Origin: an uncultured Bacteroides sp.
GTDB taxonomy: Bacteria; Bacteroidota; Bacteroidia; Bacteroidales; Bacteroidaceae
NCBI GenBank assembly: GCA_947074205.1
Contig: CAMTOQ010000013.1
Span: forward strand, 1-64,000
Reading direction: 5' to 3'
Length of the DNA: 64,000 nt
The notes below the pieces were generated by a model, which worked only from the letters and a program-made list of their open reading frames with translations, was not told where the DNA came from and made no database searches. This document shows, in pieces, positions 17,341-26,543 of the stretch; positions within the stretch are counted from its first letter, which is position 1, and each line of letters begins with the position of its first letter. Position numbers and translations under genes: made by a program.

Positions 17341-18294
17341 TTAATATATCGCTTTGGCAACCTCTTTTATACTATCGATTGCACCGATAGAGTAGAAATG
17401 TATGCTAGGAACTCCATGTGCCATGAGTTCTTGGCATTGTGCTGTACACCATTCAGTACCAACTTGCTGAGCATCGGCATCGTTCTTACAACGCAACAGC
17501 TCTTTGGTAAGATCTTCGGGCAGGTCAACCTTGAATGTTTTAGGTATAACGCTAAGTTGTGGAAGTCTTTTGAATGGCTTGATGCCCGGTATGATAGGAA
17601 CATTGATGCCAGCAGCTTTTGCCTTTTCTACAAACTCAAAATATTTCTTGTTGTCGAAGAACAGTTGAGTCACAGCATATTCTGCACCCATCTCTATCTT
17701 CTTCTTTAGCCAATATATATCCGTTTCAATATTTGGAGCCTCTTCGTGCTTCTCGGGGTAGCAAGCTACACCATACGAAAATGGTTTTGCAGCCACTTTC
17801 ATTTCCGAACCGTCTACAAATATACCTTTGTTGAAGTTGTTGATCTGCTCTTCTAGCTCTAAAGCATGAAGGTAACCGTTTTCATCCGCTTTAAATGATG
17901 TTTCGTGTTTAGCTTTGTCTCCACGAAGAACCAATAGATCGGTAATGCCCAAGAACTGCAAATCGAGTAGCACATACTCTGTCTCTTCTCGGCTGAAACC
18001 GCTACAAAGAATGTGTGGAACAACAGTTACATTGTACTTGTTTTGAATAGCTGCGGCAACAGCAACTGTACCGGGTCTACGGCGCAATCTGTTACGTTGA
18101 AACATCCCATTACCCAAATCCAGATATACATATTCACTACGATGAGTGGTGATATTGATATATTTAGGATCAAATTCGAGTAGTTCGTCAATGTCACGAT
18201 ATAGTTTGTCTATACCTGTGCCCTTAAGCGGTGGAAGTATTTCAAACGAGAAGGCAGTTTTCTCGCTGCTATGTATCAAGTCTATAACTCTCAT
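17341..18294 (-). CDS. metF: 5,10-methylenetetrahydrofolate reductase
   Basis: A FAD-dependent TIM-barrel enzyme of 317 aa that reduces methylene-THF to methyl-THF for methionine synthesis. Family marks are the N-terminal FSFEILPP with the catalytic Glu, NITTHRSEY, HILCSGFSREE, LVLRGD, the lysine-containing segment around KKIEMGAEYAVTQLFFD and IPGIKP. It is slightly longer than E. coli MetF (296 aa), like other Bacteroidetes versions. It heads the operon metF-holB-ricT-gldH, with a -7 element 30 bp upstream. I saw no SAM or B12 riboswitch in the short leader. Confidence 0.96.
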   Translation of the reverse strand: MRVIDLIHSSEKTAFSFEILPPLKGTGIDKLYRDIDELLEFDPKYINITTHRSEYVYLDLGNGMFQRNRLRRRPGTVAVAAAIQNKYNVTVVPHILCSGFSREETEYVLLDLQFLGITDLLVLRGDKAKHETSFKADENGYLHALELEEQINNFNKGIFVDGSEMKVAAKPFSYGVACYPEKHEEAPNIETDIYWLKKKIEMGAEYAVTQLFFDNKKYFEFVEKAKAAGINVPIIPGIKPFKRLPQLSVIPKTFKVDLPEDLTKELLRCKNDADAQQVGTEWCTAQCQELMAHGVPSIHFYSIGAIDSIKEVAKAIY

Positions 18295-18323
18295 TTTTAT
18301 TTATTTATTCTTGGCATATTCTG

Positions 18324-18331
18324 CAAAAATA
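18324..18331 (-). promoter_or_regulatory. -7 element of the metF operon
   Basis: On the minus strand this reads TATTTTTG, fitting TAnnTTTG, about 30 bp before the metF start. The -33 element is not clear. Confidence 0.4.
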
Positions 18332-18365
18332 CGAAAAAGATAGTTCAATTTACAGCAAATAGTGT

Positions 18366-18406
18366 AATAAAAAAAGCTCTGCCAAGCATTAAAGCAGGGC
18401 AGAGCT
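18366..18406 (-). terminator. Intrinsic terminator of the glycogen-synthase-like / DUF4270 operon
   Basis: A 9-bp stem AGCTCTGCC / GGCAGAGCT is followed on the minus strand by a run of seven T. Confidence 0.85.
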
Positions 18407-18448
18407 GTATGTTTTTGTTAGATGGTATTAAGATATATCGTACTATTC

Positions 18449-19981
18449 TTATTTTGTAAATGATGTGTAAATCACATTCAAGTCAAGTTTGTTGCCATTT
18501 AGGCCACCTTTTAGTTTGGCGTAACCTGGTCTCAAATCGTTTGTGATACCCACAATGTTGCTATTACTATCAAACACAAGACTCACTGGAATTACGGCTA
18601 CTTTATCCCACTGGGTAGCTTCCATCCATTGTTCGATGTTGGTAACAGGCTGTCCGTCTGCTCCTAATACGTTGCTGATCTTGCCAAAAGTATTTAGCTC
18701 GATTTCTGCTGCTTTCTTCTCTTCAAGACAAGTGCTCACAAGACGAGAAATATTCGAGAAAACATACTGATTGGTGTAAATCAGGTTTTGCTCCGTGATG
18801 TACGAAGTAACATTATCATTGATTTCGTTATTGATAAAGAAGTTCTCTCTATCTTTTTCTCTAACTAGCAATAGATAACTAGGCGCTGTCATTGGGAACG
18901 CATACTTGTTAACATCATTCGTTTGGTTGTAGTTTGTAAATGTTAGTTCTACAACGTTCAACGTATCTTGGCTCAATTCTTGTTCGAACTTCTCGAGAGG
19001 AATTGTAGCTTGAGTATAAATACCGGCAGGAGTCTTTAGATAAGTCCAATCAGTCTCTTCTACCTTTTGTTTGATCAAATCTTCGTCGCTTCTAAACGAG
19101 TTTGCTTGAATGATTTCTTTAGTAGCTACAAAAGAGCTCCACGAGTAAGCAGTAGAGTCGGTCACTTCGTCATGCTTTTTGTAGATTTCGCCACTGTCAC
19201 TATCACGTACATATACCTCGTAGATTACGTTAAGTTCAATCTCGGTGATATATAATACTGTACCGTCTCCATAATCGTTCTTTACGTAGATACCTTTGAA
19301 AAGATCCATAAAGTAAGGAGCAAAATCTTCGTTGTTAGCCTGACATTCGCGGCTTTTGTCGTAGATTCTTTGACCTAACGATTGAGGTAGGTTTACAATG
19401 ATCCAATCTCTTCCCCAAGCTTCGCGCAAAGAGTCGCTAACCGAAGGATCTTTAGCAGTATATGCTTTTCTTCCTAGTAGGTCGGCCGAATTGTAATAAT
19501 CTTTAGGATTGATGCTTGTATAGTAAGCTTCTTCTTTGTTAAGCTTTGTGTCTAGTTCGTAAACACTAAGACGAGAAGGAGCCAAAGAGTCGCCAAAATA
19601 GCTAGTATACCACAAACGAAGTTCTGTGCGATAGATCTCATTCGACGTCATCAGCGCCTTTGGGTTCGCTAGATCTGCTTCATTATTAGTGTCGCAGTAG
19701 GCTGGAAATTCAAAACCCTCATAGCAGTGCATTTGTGCTAGAAAGCCAGCTTCAAAGAAACCGAAATTAGGATCGGTGAATTTACCTAAATAACCTACGC
19801 TGGTTTTTGCGAATACGTCTTCGGCCAGTTTTGATTGAGTTGTGACCTCGAAAGTGGTAGACTTACCATTTATATTCTGATCGCTACCTGGAAACATATC
19901 CAGACCTAATGCTCCTGTGTTGTCATCGCATCCGATGAAGGCAAGAGTTACGAGAGCTAACAACAGATATTTTACTTTCAT
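18449..19981 (-). CDS. DUF4270 lipoprotein
   Basis: A secreted lipoprotein of 510 aa with the lipobox LAFIGC followed by DDNTGALGLDMFPGSD. The Asp-rich residues after the Cys resemble the lipoprotein export signal used to reach the Bacteroides cell surface. The N-terminal pattern and the segment SVGYLGKFTDPNFGFFEAGF match the DUF4270 family common in Bacteroidetes, whose function is unknown. The rest is beta-rich with no catalytic motif I recognise. It follows the glycogen-synthase-like gene by 21 bp, and the two are paired in other Bacteroides genomes. Confidence 0.82.
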   Translation of the reverse strand: MKVKYLLLALVTLAFIGCDDNTGALGLDMFPGSDQNINGKSTTFEVTTQSKLAEDVFAKTSVGYLGKFTDPNFGFFEAGFLAQMHCYEGFEFPAYCDTNNEADLANPKALMTSNEIYRTELRLWYTSYFGDSLAPSRLSVYELDTKLNKEEAYYTSINPKDYYNSADLLGRKAYTAKDPSVSDSLREAWGRDWIIVNLPQSLGQRIYDKSRECQANNEDFAPYFMDLFKGIYVKNDYGDGTVLYITEIELNVIYEVYVRDSDSGEIYKKHDEVTDSTAYSWSSFVATKEIIQANSFRSDEDLIKQKVEETDWTYLKTPAGIYTQATIPLEKFEQELSQDTLNVVELTFTNYNQTNDVNKYAFPMTAPSYLLLVREKDRENFFINNEINDNVTSYITEQNLIYTNQYVFSNISRLVSTCLEEKKAAEIELNTFGKISNVLGADGQPVTNIEQWMEATQWDKVAVIPVSLVFDSNSNIVGITNDLRPGYAKLKGGLNGNKLDLNVIYTSFTK

Positions 19982-20002
19982 GATTGTGGTTCTATGAGTT
20001 TA

Positions 20003-20824
20003 TTATTTAGCGTTAGCCCATACTTCGTCGTAGAAGTTGTTGCAGGCGTTTGCATAATCGTCAGTAGCTGGATAGTCCAAAACTAGTTTGCCCGATTCGC
20101 GAGCGTAATCCATAATTTCAGCATTTACAGTAGGGCTGTTTTGAATTACACCGTCAGAGTATTGGATAGCCAATTTGCAAAGTTCTTTATAATCAACCGG
20201 GTTGTTAACCGATTCTACATCTTTCTTTGTAATTCCTTTTAGCATCAATTTCGAAGTGAAATCTTCGCTGAATGGAGTTTGAAACTCATCGTCATATACC
20301 GAGAATACTACTTTAGCATCACGGAAAGATGGTTCGTCTTTATACGCTTGTTTGATGTATAGAGGTGCAAGAGCAGTCATCCAGCCGTGGCAGTGGATTA
20401 CATCTGGGCACCAACGAAGTTTTTTTACAGTTTCTAGTACGCCGCGAGCATAGAAAATGGCACGCGCATCATTGTCTGCGTAGTCAATGCCATTCTCGTC
20501 GCATTTTTGCAGACGGTTTTGGAAGTAATCGTCATTGTCGATGAAGTACACCTGCATGCGAGCAGCTTGAATAGAAGCAACTTTGATGATGAGTGGGTGG
20601 TCTGTGTCGTCAATGATGAGGTTCATTCCCGAAAGTCGAATCACTTCATGGAGCTGATTTCTGCGTTCGTTGATGTTACCCCACTTGGGTGTGAAAGTTC
20701 TGATTTCTCTTCCTTTTTCCTGGATGGCCTGAGGTAGGTTTCTACCGATAAGGGACATTTCGTTTTCAGGTACGTATGGAGTAATCTCTTGTGTGATAAA
20801 TAAAACCTTATTCGCTTTTGTCAT
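20003..20824 (-). CDS. Short glycogen/starch synthase-like protein (GT5 catalytic N-terminal domain only)
   Basis: Matches the N-terminal Rossmann domain of GT5 glycogen/starch synthases: VLFITQEITPYVPENEMS, PDVIHCHGWMTALAPLYIK and the later SDGVIQNSPTV. The start is taken at ATG 20824 (MTKANKVLF) because the extra 21 residues in the ORF track span the promoter. At 273 aa it is about half a normal synthase. The whole C-terminal GT-B domain, which supplies most ADP-glucose contacts, is absent, and the family KxGGL loop is replaced by PENEMS. Many Bacteroides genomes have this short form next to panC and annotate it as glycogen synthase, but it may be a non-catalytic or altered enzyme. Confidence 0.8.
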   Translation of the reverse strand: MTKANKVLFITQEITPYVPENEMSLIGRNLPQAIQEKGREIRTFTPKWGNINERRNQLHEVIRLSGMNLIIDDTDHPLIIKVASIQAARMQVYFIDNDDYFQNRLQKCDENGIDYADNDARAIFYARGVLETVKKLRWCPDVIHCHGWMTALAPLYIKQAYKDEPSFRDAKVVFSVYDDEFQTPFSEDFTSKLMLKGITKKDVESVNNPVDYKELCKLAIQYSDGVIQNSPTVNAEIMDYARESGKLVLDYPATDDYANACNNFYDEVWANAK

Positions 20825-20854
20825 AATAGCAATTCTTCTCGAGTAAATACCATG

Positions 20855-20862
20855 CAAAGATA
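20855..20862 (-). promoter_or_regulatory. -7 element of the glycogen-synthase-like gene
   Basis: On the minus strand TATCTTTG, 31 bp before the ATG at 20824. It lies inside the longer ORF of the track, supporting the shorter start. Confidence 0.5.
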
Positions 20863-21024
20863 TAAAAAAAAGATGCCATATAAGCAATGAAACGGCTTTA
20901 ATAAAATCTTATGAATTGTTAACCGCTTGAAAATCAGCGCTGCCCTTGAAATCTTGTTTTAATTGGCTTAACGATTAAGAGTTATAATTAATTGAAATCT
21001 CTTCGTTATCTGATAATTATACTT

Positions 21025-21032
21025 TAATTTTG
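21025..21032 (+). promoter_or_regulatory. -7 element of panC-panD
   Basis: TAATTTTG fits TAnnTTTG, 38 bp before the panC start; the -33 box is not clear. The rest of the 246-bp divergent gap is AT-rich, with no structure I can name. Confidence 0.5.
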
Positions 21033-21070
21033 CGCCGTTTCTACTATCCGCAGAATTAATTTAAAACAGA

Positions 21071-21919
21071 ATGAAAGTAGTATTTACGGTAAAAGATTTG
21101 CAGGATGCACTTGCCGAACAACGAGCTCTAAACAAAACTATTGGTTTTGTGCCTACTATGGGAGCTTTGCACAAAGGACACGCTTCGCTTGTTAAGCGTA
21201 GTGTTGATGAAAATGATGTAACTGTGGTTTCAGTTTTTGTCAACCCAACACAATTCAATGATTCAACCGATTTGGATAAATATCCACGAACACTAGAGGC
21301 CGATTGTGAACTTCTTGGCGATTGTGGAGCTTCTATAGTTTTTGCACCTTCTGTAGGTGAGGTTTACCCAGAGCCTGATACTCGCGAATTTAGCTATGCA
21401 CCTATCGATACAGTGATGGAGGGTAAGTTTCGCCCGGGACACTTCAATGGTGTATGCCAGGTGGTGAGCAAACTTTTTAACATGGTGCAACCTACCAGAG
21501 CTTATTTTGGGGAGAAAGATTTTCAACAATTGGCGGTGATTCGTGCCATGAATGCCGATCAAAAGTTTGGCATTGATATTGTAGGTTGTCCTATTGTTCG
21601 CGAAGACGATGGCTTAGCTATGAGTAGTCGCAACACACGTTTGTCAGTGGAGGAGCGCAAAAATGCATTAAATATATCTAGAACCTTATTTAAAAGTCGT
21701 ACTTTTGCAGCAGATAATACTGTGGCAGAGACAATTGCTAAGGTCGCAGAGTGGATTAATGCTACCCCTGGACTAGAACTGGAATACTTTGAAATAGTAG
21801 ATGGCGACACATTGCAGCCTGTTGAAGATTGGAACGAAAGTCCCTATATCGTAGGTTGTATTACAGTGTTTTGCGGCCCCGTTCGCTTGATAGATAATAT
21901 TGTATATAAAGAACTATAA
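21071..21919 (+). CDS. panC: Pantothenate synthetase (pantoate-beta-alanine ligase)
   Basis: Joins pantoate and beta-alanine using ATP, the last step of pantothenate (vitamin B5) synthesis. The 282-aa length is typical. ATP-binding HIGH-like motif [11 protein letters not shown], then [25 protein letters not shown] and the KMSKS-like MSSRNTRLS are all present. panD, which makes the beta-alanine, follows after 27 bp. Confidence 0.97.
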   Translation: MKVVFTVKDLQDALAEQRALNKTIGFVPTMGALHKGHASLVKRSVDENDVTVVSVFVNPTQFNDSTDLDKYPRTLEADCELLGDCGASIVFAPSVGEVYPEPDTREFSYAPIDTVMEGKFRPGHFNGVCQVVSKLFNMVQPTRAYFGEKDFQQLAVIRAMNADQKFGIDIVGCPIVREDDGLAMSSRNTRLSVEERKNALNISRTLFKSRTFAADNTVAETIAKVAEWINATPGLELEYFEIVDGDTLQPVEDWNESPYIVGCITVFCGPVRLIDNIVYKEL

Positions 21920-21946
21920 TAACATTACCCCTAAGACCAAATCCTT

Positions 21947-22297
21947 ATGATGATTGAAGTGTTGAAATCAAAAATTCATTGTGCCCGTGTGACAGAAGCT
22001 AACTTGAACTATATGGGTAGCATAACTGTTGATGAAGATTTGCTGGATGCGGCCAACATGATTGCAGGCGAGAAAGTTCACATTGTTGACAACAACAATG
22101 GCGAGCGCTTCGAAACTTACATTATTAAAGGTGAACGTGGCTCAGGCAAAATCTGCCTAAATGGAGCTGCTGCCCGTAAAGTGCAACCCGGCGATATTGT
22201 AATTATCATGTCTTATGCAATGATGGACTTTGAAGATGCGAAGAGTTTTAAACCCTCTCTCGTATTCCCCGATCCGCAAACCAATTCTTTGGTATAA
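21947..22297 (+). CDS. panD: Aspartate 1-decarboxylase
   Basis: Makes beta-alanine from aspartate for PanC. It is a pyruvoyl enzyme made as a proenzyme: the self-cleavage site Gly24-Ser25 in YMGSITVDE is intact. Catalytic Lys9 (VLKSKIH) and the NGAAAR segment are also present. 116 aa is normal. Starting at the first ATG gives the standard numbering of the cleavage site, which supports that start. A terminator shared with the convergent flavoprotein gene follows. Confidence 0.97.
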   Translation: MMIEVLKSKIHCARVTEANLNYMGSITVDEDLLDAANMIAGEKVHIVDNNNGERFETYIIKGERGSGKICLNGAAARKVQPGDIVIIMSYAMMDFEDAKSFKPSLVFPDPQTNSLV

Positions 22298-22319
22298 GCA
22301 ACATACCAAATGAGATATA

Positions 22320-22370
22320 AAAAAGAAGCCTTGGCGATTGAGATAAATCACCAAGGCTTCTTTTTTTGCT
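22320..22370. terminator. Bidirectional terminator between panD and the Nfn-like gene
   Basis: A perfect 10-bp stem GAAGCCTTGG / CCAAGGCTTC with a 16-nt loop has T tracts on both strands. It serves the convergent genes on either side. Confidence 0.9.
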
Positions 22371-22388
22371 TTTAGCTGAAGGGGAGTT

Positions 22389-24680
22389 TTATTCCCCTTT
22401 CAGTTGTTTGTGCATAGCTGCGGCAGCATTGCGTCCGTCGCCCATTGCAAGAATCACTGTAGCTCCACCGCGAACGATGTCACCCCCTGCATAGATGGTA
22501 GGGATGCTGGTTTGCATGTGCTCGTCTACATTTACAGTGCCTCTGCGACCTGTTTCAAGACCGGGGATAGACTGTGGCACAATAGGGTTGGGCGATACTC
22601 CCACGCTGACGATGGCCATATCGATGTCGATAGTCTCTGTAGCGCCTTCGATAGCGATAGGCGAACGACGTCCCGACGCATCGGGTTCACCCAATTCCAT
22701 CTTTTGCAACACCATCTGTTTCACATGTCCTTTTTCGTTGGCTATGTATTCGATAGGGTTGTGTAGTGTCATAAACTCTACGCCCTCTTCTTTAGCGTGT
22801 TTGATCTCTTCGAGACGCGCAGGCATCTCTTCTTCCGAGCGGCGATAGATAATCATGGCACGTTCGGCGCCAAGGCGACGAGCAGTACGCACGGCATCCA
22901 TAGCAGTGTTACCACCACCGATGATAGCTACGTGTTTGCCGAAGAACACAGGAGTGTCTGATTCGGGGTTCGAAGCATCCATCAAGTTAACGCGTGTCAG
23001 GTATTCATTAGCCGATAGCACGTTGATAGAGTTTTCTCCGGGAATATTCATAAAGTTGGGTAGACCTGCGCCCGATGCGATGAAGATGCCTTTGTAGCCC
23101 TCTTCTTTTAGCTGTTCAGTAGTGATCGTCTTGCCTACGATGCAGTCTTTCACGAAGTGAACACCCATCTTCGATAGGTTTTCGATCTCCACGTCAACAA
23201 TCTTGTTGGGTAGACGGAATTCTGGAATACCATATTTCAATACACCACCAATCTCGTGAAGAGCTTCGAATACAGTGACATCATAGCCATACTTTACCAT
23301 ATCTCCGGCAAATGCCAATCCGGCAGGACCTGAACCTACAACAGCTACCTTTACCCCATTTCTATGTTTGATCTCGGGCACGCTGATCTGGTTAGTTTCA
23401 CGTTCGTAGTCGGCAGCAAAGCGTTCTAGGTAACCGATAGCTACCGATTCCTCTTTCATTTTGAGGTGGATACATTTCGATTCGCACTGCTTTTCTTGCG
23501 GACAAACACGGCCACATACTGCAGGAAGTGCACTCGTTTGTTTCAACACACGAGCCGCTTCTATGATCTCGCCACGTTCGATGTTCTTAACAAAAGCAGG
23601 GATATTGATGCTCACGGGGCAACCGGTGATACAAGTAGGGTTGGCACAGTCCAAGCAGCGTTTTGCTTCGGTCATGGCCTGTTCTAGTGTAAGACCTTGG
23701 TTTACCTCTTCTTTTAGTTGGTGCGAGCGATACTCGGCATCAAGTTCGGGCATCTTTGCACGTGGAATAGAGGTGCGCTCTTTTGGCTTCATCGCTTTGC
23801 GAAGCTCTACACGCCATTCTGCATCGCGGCCTTTGCCAGGAGTTTCAGTTGTAACGTGACTTAGTTGATCGAGCTTTTGCATCTCCTCTTTTTCCTCATC
23901 TTTGAATGCACCCATGCGTTTCAACATTTCGTCAAAATCCACTAGGTGGCCGTCAAACTCAGGACCATCTACGCATACAAACTTGGTCTTACCGCCAATT
24001 GAGATACGGCAAGCGCCACACATACCTGTGCCGTCTACCATTATCGTATTGAGCGAAACCTCAGTTGGTACCTCATATTTCTTAGTTAGTAAGCAAACAA
24101 ACTTCATCATAATGGCAGGGCCAATAGCGAAACATTTGTTCACTGTTTCGCGGTTGATCACCATTTCCACACCTTCGGTGACTAGACCTTTATTGCCATA
24201 CGAGCCATCATCTGTCATTACGATTACTTCGTCAGAGGCTGCACGTATTTCGTCTTCTAGGATCACCAACTCTTTTGTGCGTCCGGCCAATACCGAAACT
24301 ACTTTGTTGCCCGCAGCTTTTAGAGCTTGTACGATGGGCAACATAGGTGCAATACCTACACCACCGGCTGCACAGACCACGGTGCCGAAGTTTTCGATAT
24401 GTGTAGCTTGTCCCAATGGGCCTACAACATCATTGATATATTCGCCTTCGTTGAGTTGACACAAACGGGCAGATGATAGACCTACCGCTTGCACCACAAG
24501 AGTGATGGTACCTTTTTTAAAATTAGATTCGGCAATGGTAAGAGGCACACGTTCGCCTTTTTCTCCAACACGAACGATTACGAAATGGCCGGCTTTGCGC
24601 GCTTTGGCAATGAGTGGTGCCTCTACTTCTAGTTTAAACACCTTTTCAGAGAGTTGTTCTTTGCTTACAATCTTGTTCAT
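22389..24680 (-). CDS. Fused ferredoxin-NADP reductase / NADPH-dependent glutamate synthase small-subunit-like protein (NfnAB-type)
   Basis: A 763-aa fusion of two flavoprotein modules. Residues about 1-280 are a ferredoxin-NADP reductase/DHOD-beta-like domain, with FAD and NAD sites (VPLTIAE, CAAGGVGIAPM) and a [2Fe-2S] cluster site DGTGMCGACRISI. Residues about 320-763 are the GltD/GltA-like module: two Cys clusters (RCLDCANPTCITGCP and CGRVCPQEKQCESKC) for [4Fe-4S], the FAD site VVGSGPAGLAFAGDM and the NADPH site IIGGGNTAMDAVRTARRLG. This matches the electron-bifurcating NfnA and NfnB subunits joined in one chain, as is common in Bacteroides. The likely role is balancing NADH, NADPH and ferredoxin. 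Start is ATG 24680; the 9 residues before it in the track are Lys/Arg-rich and unlike the family. No large glutamate synthase subunit is adjacent. Confidence 0.9.
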   Translation of the reverse strand: MNKIVSKEQLSEKVFKLEVEAPLIAKARKAGHFVIVRVGEKGERVPLTIAESNFKKGTITLVVQAVGLSSARLCQLNEGEYINDVVGPLGQATHIENFGTVVCAAGGVGIAPMLPIVQALKAAGNKVVSVLAGRTKELVILEDEIRAASDEVIVMTDDGSYGNKGLVTEGVEMVINRETVNKCFAIGPAIMMKFVCLLTKKYEVPTEVSLNTIMVDGTGMCGACRISIGGKTKFVCVDGPEFDGHLVDFDEMLKRMGAFKDEEKEEMQKLDQLSHVTTETPGKGRDAEWRVELRKAMKPKERTSIPRAKMPELDAEYRSHQLKEEVNQGLTLEQAMTEAKRCLDCANPTCITGCPVSINIPAFVKNIERGEIIEAARVLKQTSALPAVCGRVCPQEKQCESKCIHLKMKEESVAIGYLERFAADYERETNQISVPEIKHRNGVKVAVVGSGPAGLAFAGDMVKYGYDVTVFEALHEIGGVLKYGIPEFRLPNKIVDVEIENLSKMGVHFVKDCIVGKTITTEQLKEEGYKGIFIASGAGLPNFMNIPGENSINVLSANEYLTRVNLMDASNPESDTPVFFGKHVAIIGGGNTAMDAVRTARRLGAERAMIIYRRSEEEMPARLEEIKHAKEEGVEFMTLHNPIEYIANEKGHVKQMVLQKMELGEPDASGRRSPIAIEGATETIDIDMAIVSVGVSPNPIVPQSIPGLETGRRGTVNVDEHMQTSIPTIYAGGDIVRGGATVILAMGDGRNAAAAMHKQLKGE

Positions 24681-24707
24681 TTTTCTCTTTCTCTTTTTTT
24701 GTAGCAA

Positions 24708-24759
24708 ACAGCCGGATAAGCCACGCAGTAGGTTGACTGGTTGTGGCTTGCCCGGCTGT
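24708..24759 (-). other. Long imperfect hairpin between serS and the Nfn-like gene
   Basis: Two stems, ACAGCCGG/CCGGCTGT and AAGCCAC/GTGGCTT, are separated by a 2x2 internal loop and capped by 18 nt. On the minus strand no T run follows directly, so it is either a weak serS terminator or a leader or processing structure for the downstream gene. Confidence 0.45.
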
Positions 24760-24788
24760 ATAGTATTTATAGGTTGTTATTCTAATGT

Positions 24789-26063
24789 TTAGTCGATCAT
24801 CTCAAATCCACAGAAAGGCACAAGCGCCTTTGGTATACGAATACCTTCGGGAGTTTGATTGTTTTCGAGCAATGCAGCAACTATACGTGGCAAGGCCAAG
24901 GCTGAACCGTTGAGTGTGTGACACAATTCGGTTTTCTTTTCGGCCGAACGGTAACGGCACTTCAAGCGGTTGGCTTGGTAAGAGTCGAAGTTTGATACCG
25001 AGCTTACCTCTAACCAGCGTTTTTGAGCTTCTGAATATACTTCGAAGTCATAGCAAAGTGCAGCAGTAAAGCTCATGTCGCCACCGCAAAGTTGCAAGAT
25101 GCGATAAGGAAGTTCTAGTTTGATGAGTAGATTTTCTACATGGTCCAACATCTCTTTGTGCGACTCTTTAGAGTGCTCTGGTTTGTCGATACGTACAATT
25201 TCTACTTTCGAGAATTCGTGAAGACGGTTCAAACCACGTACATCTTTGCCGTACGAACCTGCTTCGCGACGGAAGCATTGTGTATAAGCACAGTTCATGA
25301 TAGGCAATTGCTTCTCGTCAAGAATCACATCACGGTAGATGTTTGTCACAGGCACCTCAGCAGTTGGAATCAAGTATAGATCATCCAATTGGCAGTGGTA
25401 CATCTGACCCTCTTTGTCAGGGAGCTGACCTGTACCGTAGCCCGAAGCTGCATTAACCACTGTTGGAGGCATGATTTCGGTATAGCCAGCTTTGCTTGCT
25501 TCCGAAAGGAAGAAGTTAATCAAAGCGCGTTGCAATTGAGCACCTTTGCCTTTGTAAACGGGGAAACCTGCACCAGTGATTTTCACACCTAGGTCGAAGT
25601 CGATCAAGTCATATTTCTTAGCCAAATCCCAGTGAGGAAGCGCGTCAGTAGGTAGTTCGGTTTGGTTGCCACCGGTTTTCACTACCACATTATCATCGGC
25701 ACCAAAGCCTTCGGGTACATCGCTGTAAGGAAGGTTAGGGATGGTATAGAGCACATTTTGCAAATCTTCCGAAGCAGCATCCATTTCGGCTTGAAGAGCC
25801 TTGTTGGTTTCTTTCAATTCGGCTACGCGGTTGCGAGCAGCTTCGGCTTCTTCTTTCTTACCTTCTTTCATCAACATACCGATTGTCTTCGACAACGAGT
25901 TGACTTCAGCCAGATTTTTATCTAATACGTTTTGTGTAGAGCGACGTTTGTCGTTGAATGCAATCACTTGGTCGATTGCCTCTTTAGCGCCTTTGAAATG
26001 TTTCTTTTCCAAAGCCTGAATCACCTGATCGGTGTTTTCAGTAATCTGTTTTATGGTAAGCAT
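24789..26063 (-). CDS. serS: Seryl-tRNA synthetase
   Basis: A class II synthetase of 424 aa. The N-terminal antiparallel coiled-coil arm that grips tRNA-Ser spans about residues 30-105. The catalytic domain has the serine-site segment TAEVPVTNIYRD, motif 2 FRREAGSYGKDVRGLNRLHEF and motif 3 LNGSALALPRIVAALLENNQ. Length and start are normal; a -7 element lies 40 bp upstream. Confidence 0.98.
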   Translation of the reverse strand: MLTIKQITENTDQVIQALEKKHFKGAKEAIDQVIAFNDKRRSTQNVLDKNLAEVNSLSKTIGMLMKEGKKEEAEAARNRVAELKETNKALQAEMDAASEDLQNVLYTIPNLPYSDVPEGFGADDNVVVKTGGNQTELPTDALPHWDLAKKYDLIDFDLGVKITGAGFPVYKGKGAQLQRALINFFLSEASKAGYTEIMPPTVVNAASGYGTGQLPDKEGQMYHCQLDDLYLIPTAEVPVTNIYRDVILDEKQLPIMNCAYTQCFRREAGSYGKDVRGLNRLHEFSKVEIVRIDKPEHSKESHKEMLDHVENLLIKLELPYRILQLCGGDMSFTAALCYDFEVYSEAQKRWLEVSSVSNFDSYQANRLKCRYRSAEKKTELCHTLNGSALALPRIVAALLENNQTPEGIRIPKALVPFCGFEMID

Positions 26064-26102
26064 ATCTTAATGAGTTATATAATTCCTTGAAATTTAAGTA
26101 TG

Positions 26103-26110
26103 CAAAGATA
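26103..26110 (-). promoter_or_regulatory. -7 element of serS
   Basis: On the minus strand TATCTTTG, about 40 bp before the serS start; no clear -33 box. Confidence 0.45.
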
Positions 26111-26197
26111 AGGACTTCATTTACAAATTACTACTTATATGCTACAATTTGTCTGCTAAAAACGTGTTTACTATGGGTTTGGGGGTACTTTTTGGTA

Positions 26198-26240
26198 CAA
26201 AAAAACGGGTTGAAAACCTAGTTTGGTTCTCAACCCGTTT
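26198..26240 (-). terminator. Intrinsic terminator of rplU-rpmA
   Basis: An 11-bp stem AAACGGGTTGA / TCAACCCGTTT, extended by further pairs, is followed on the minus strand by T residues. It closes the ribosomal protein operon. Confidence 0.88.
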
Positions 26241-26264
26241 ATACTATCGTTTAGGAGTGTATCC

Positions 26265-26522
26265 TTATGCGTTAGGAAGGATAGAAACAATACGTTTGTC
26301 TGCCTTACCTACTTTGAATGATACAGTACCATCTACTAGTGCGAAAAGAGTGTGGTCTTTACCCATACCCATGTTTTCACCTGGGTGGAATTCAGTACCT
26401 CTTTGGCGAATGATGATGTTTCCTGCTTTGCAAACTTCGCCACCAAATATCTTAACGCCTAATCTTTTACTTGCTGATTCGCGGCCGTTCTTAGAACTAC
26501 CGACACCTTTTTTATGTGCCAT
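26265..26522 (-). CDS. rpmA: 50S ribosomal protein L27
   Basis: 85 aa. It begins directly with [16 protein letters not shown], so there is no N-terminal extension that must be cleaved as in Firmicutes. The family block [17 protein letters not shown] and [16 protein letters not shown] is intact. It is 21 bp after rplU; the L21-L27 pair is the standard order. Confidence 0.98.
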   Translation of the reverse strand: MAHKKGVGSSKNGRESASKRLGVKIFGGEVCKAGNIIIRQRGTEFHPGENMGMGKDHTLFALVDGTVSFKVGKADKRIVSILPNA

Positions 26523-26543
26523 TTCGTTTTACTTTTTAAATGA

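Noticed and set aside
18295-18340. SAM or cobalamin riboswitch upstream of metF
   Set aside because: The leader is only about 25 nt and has no room for either aptamer.
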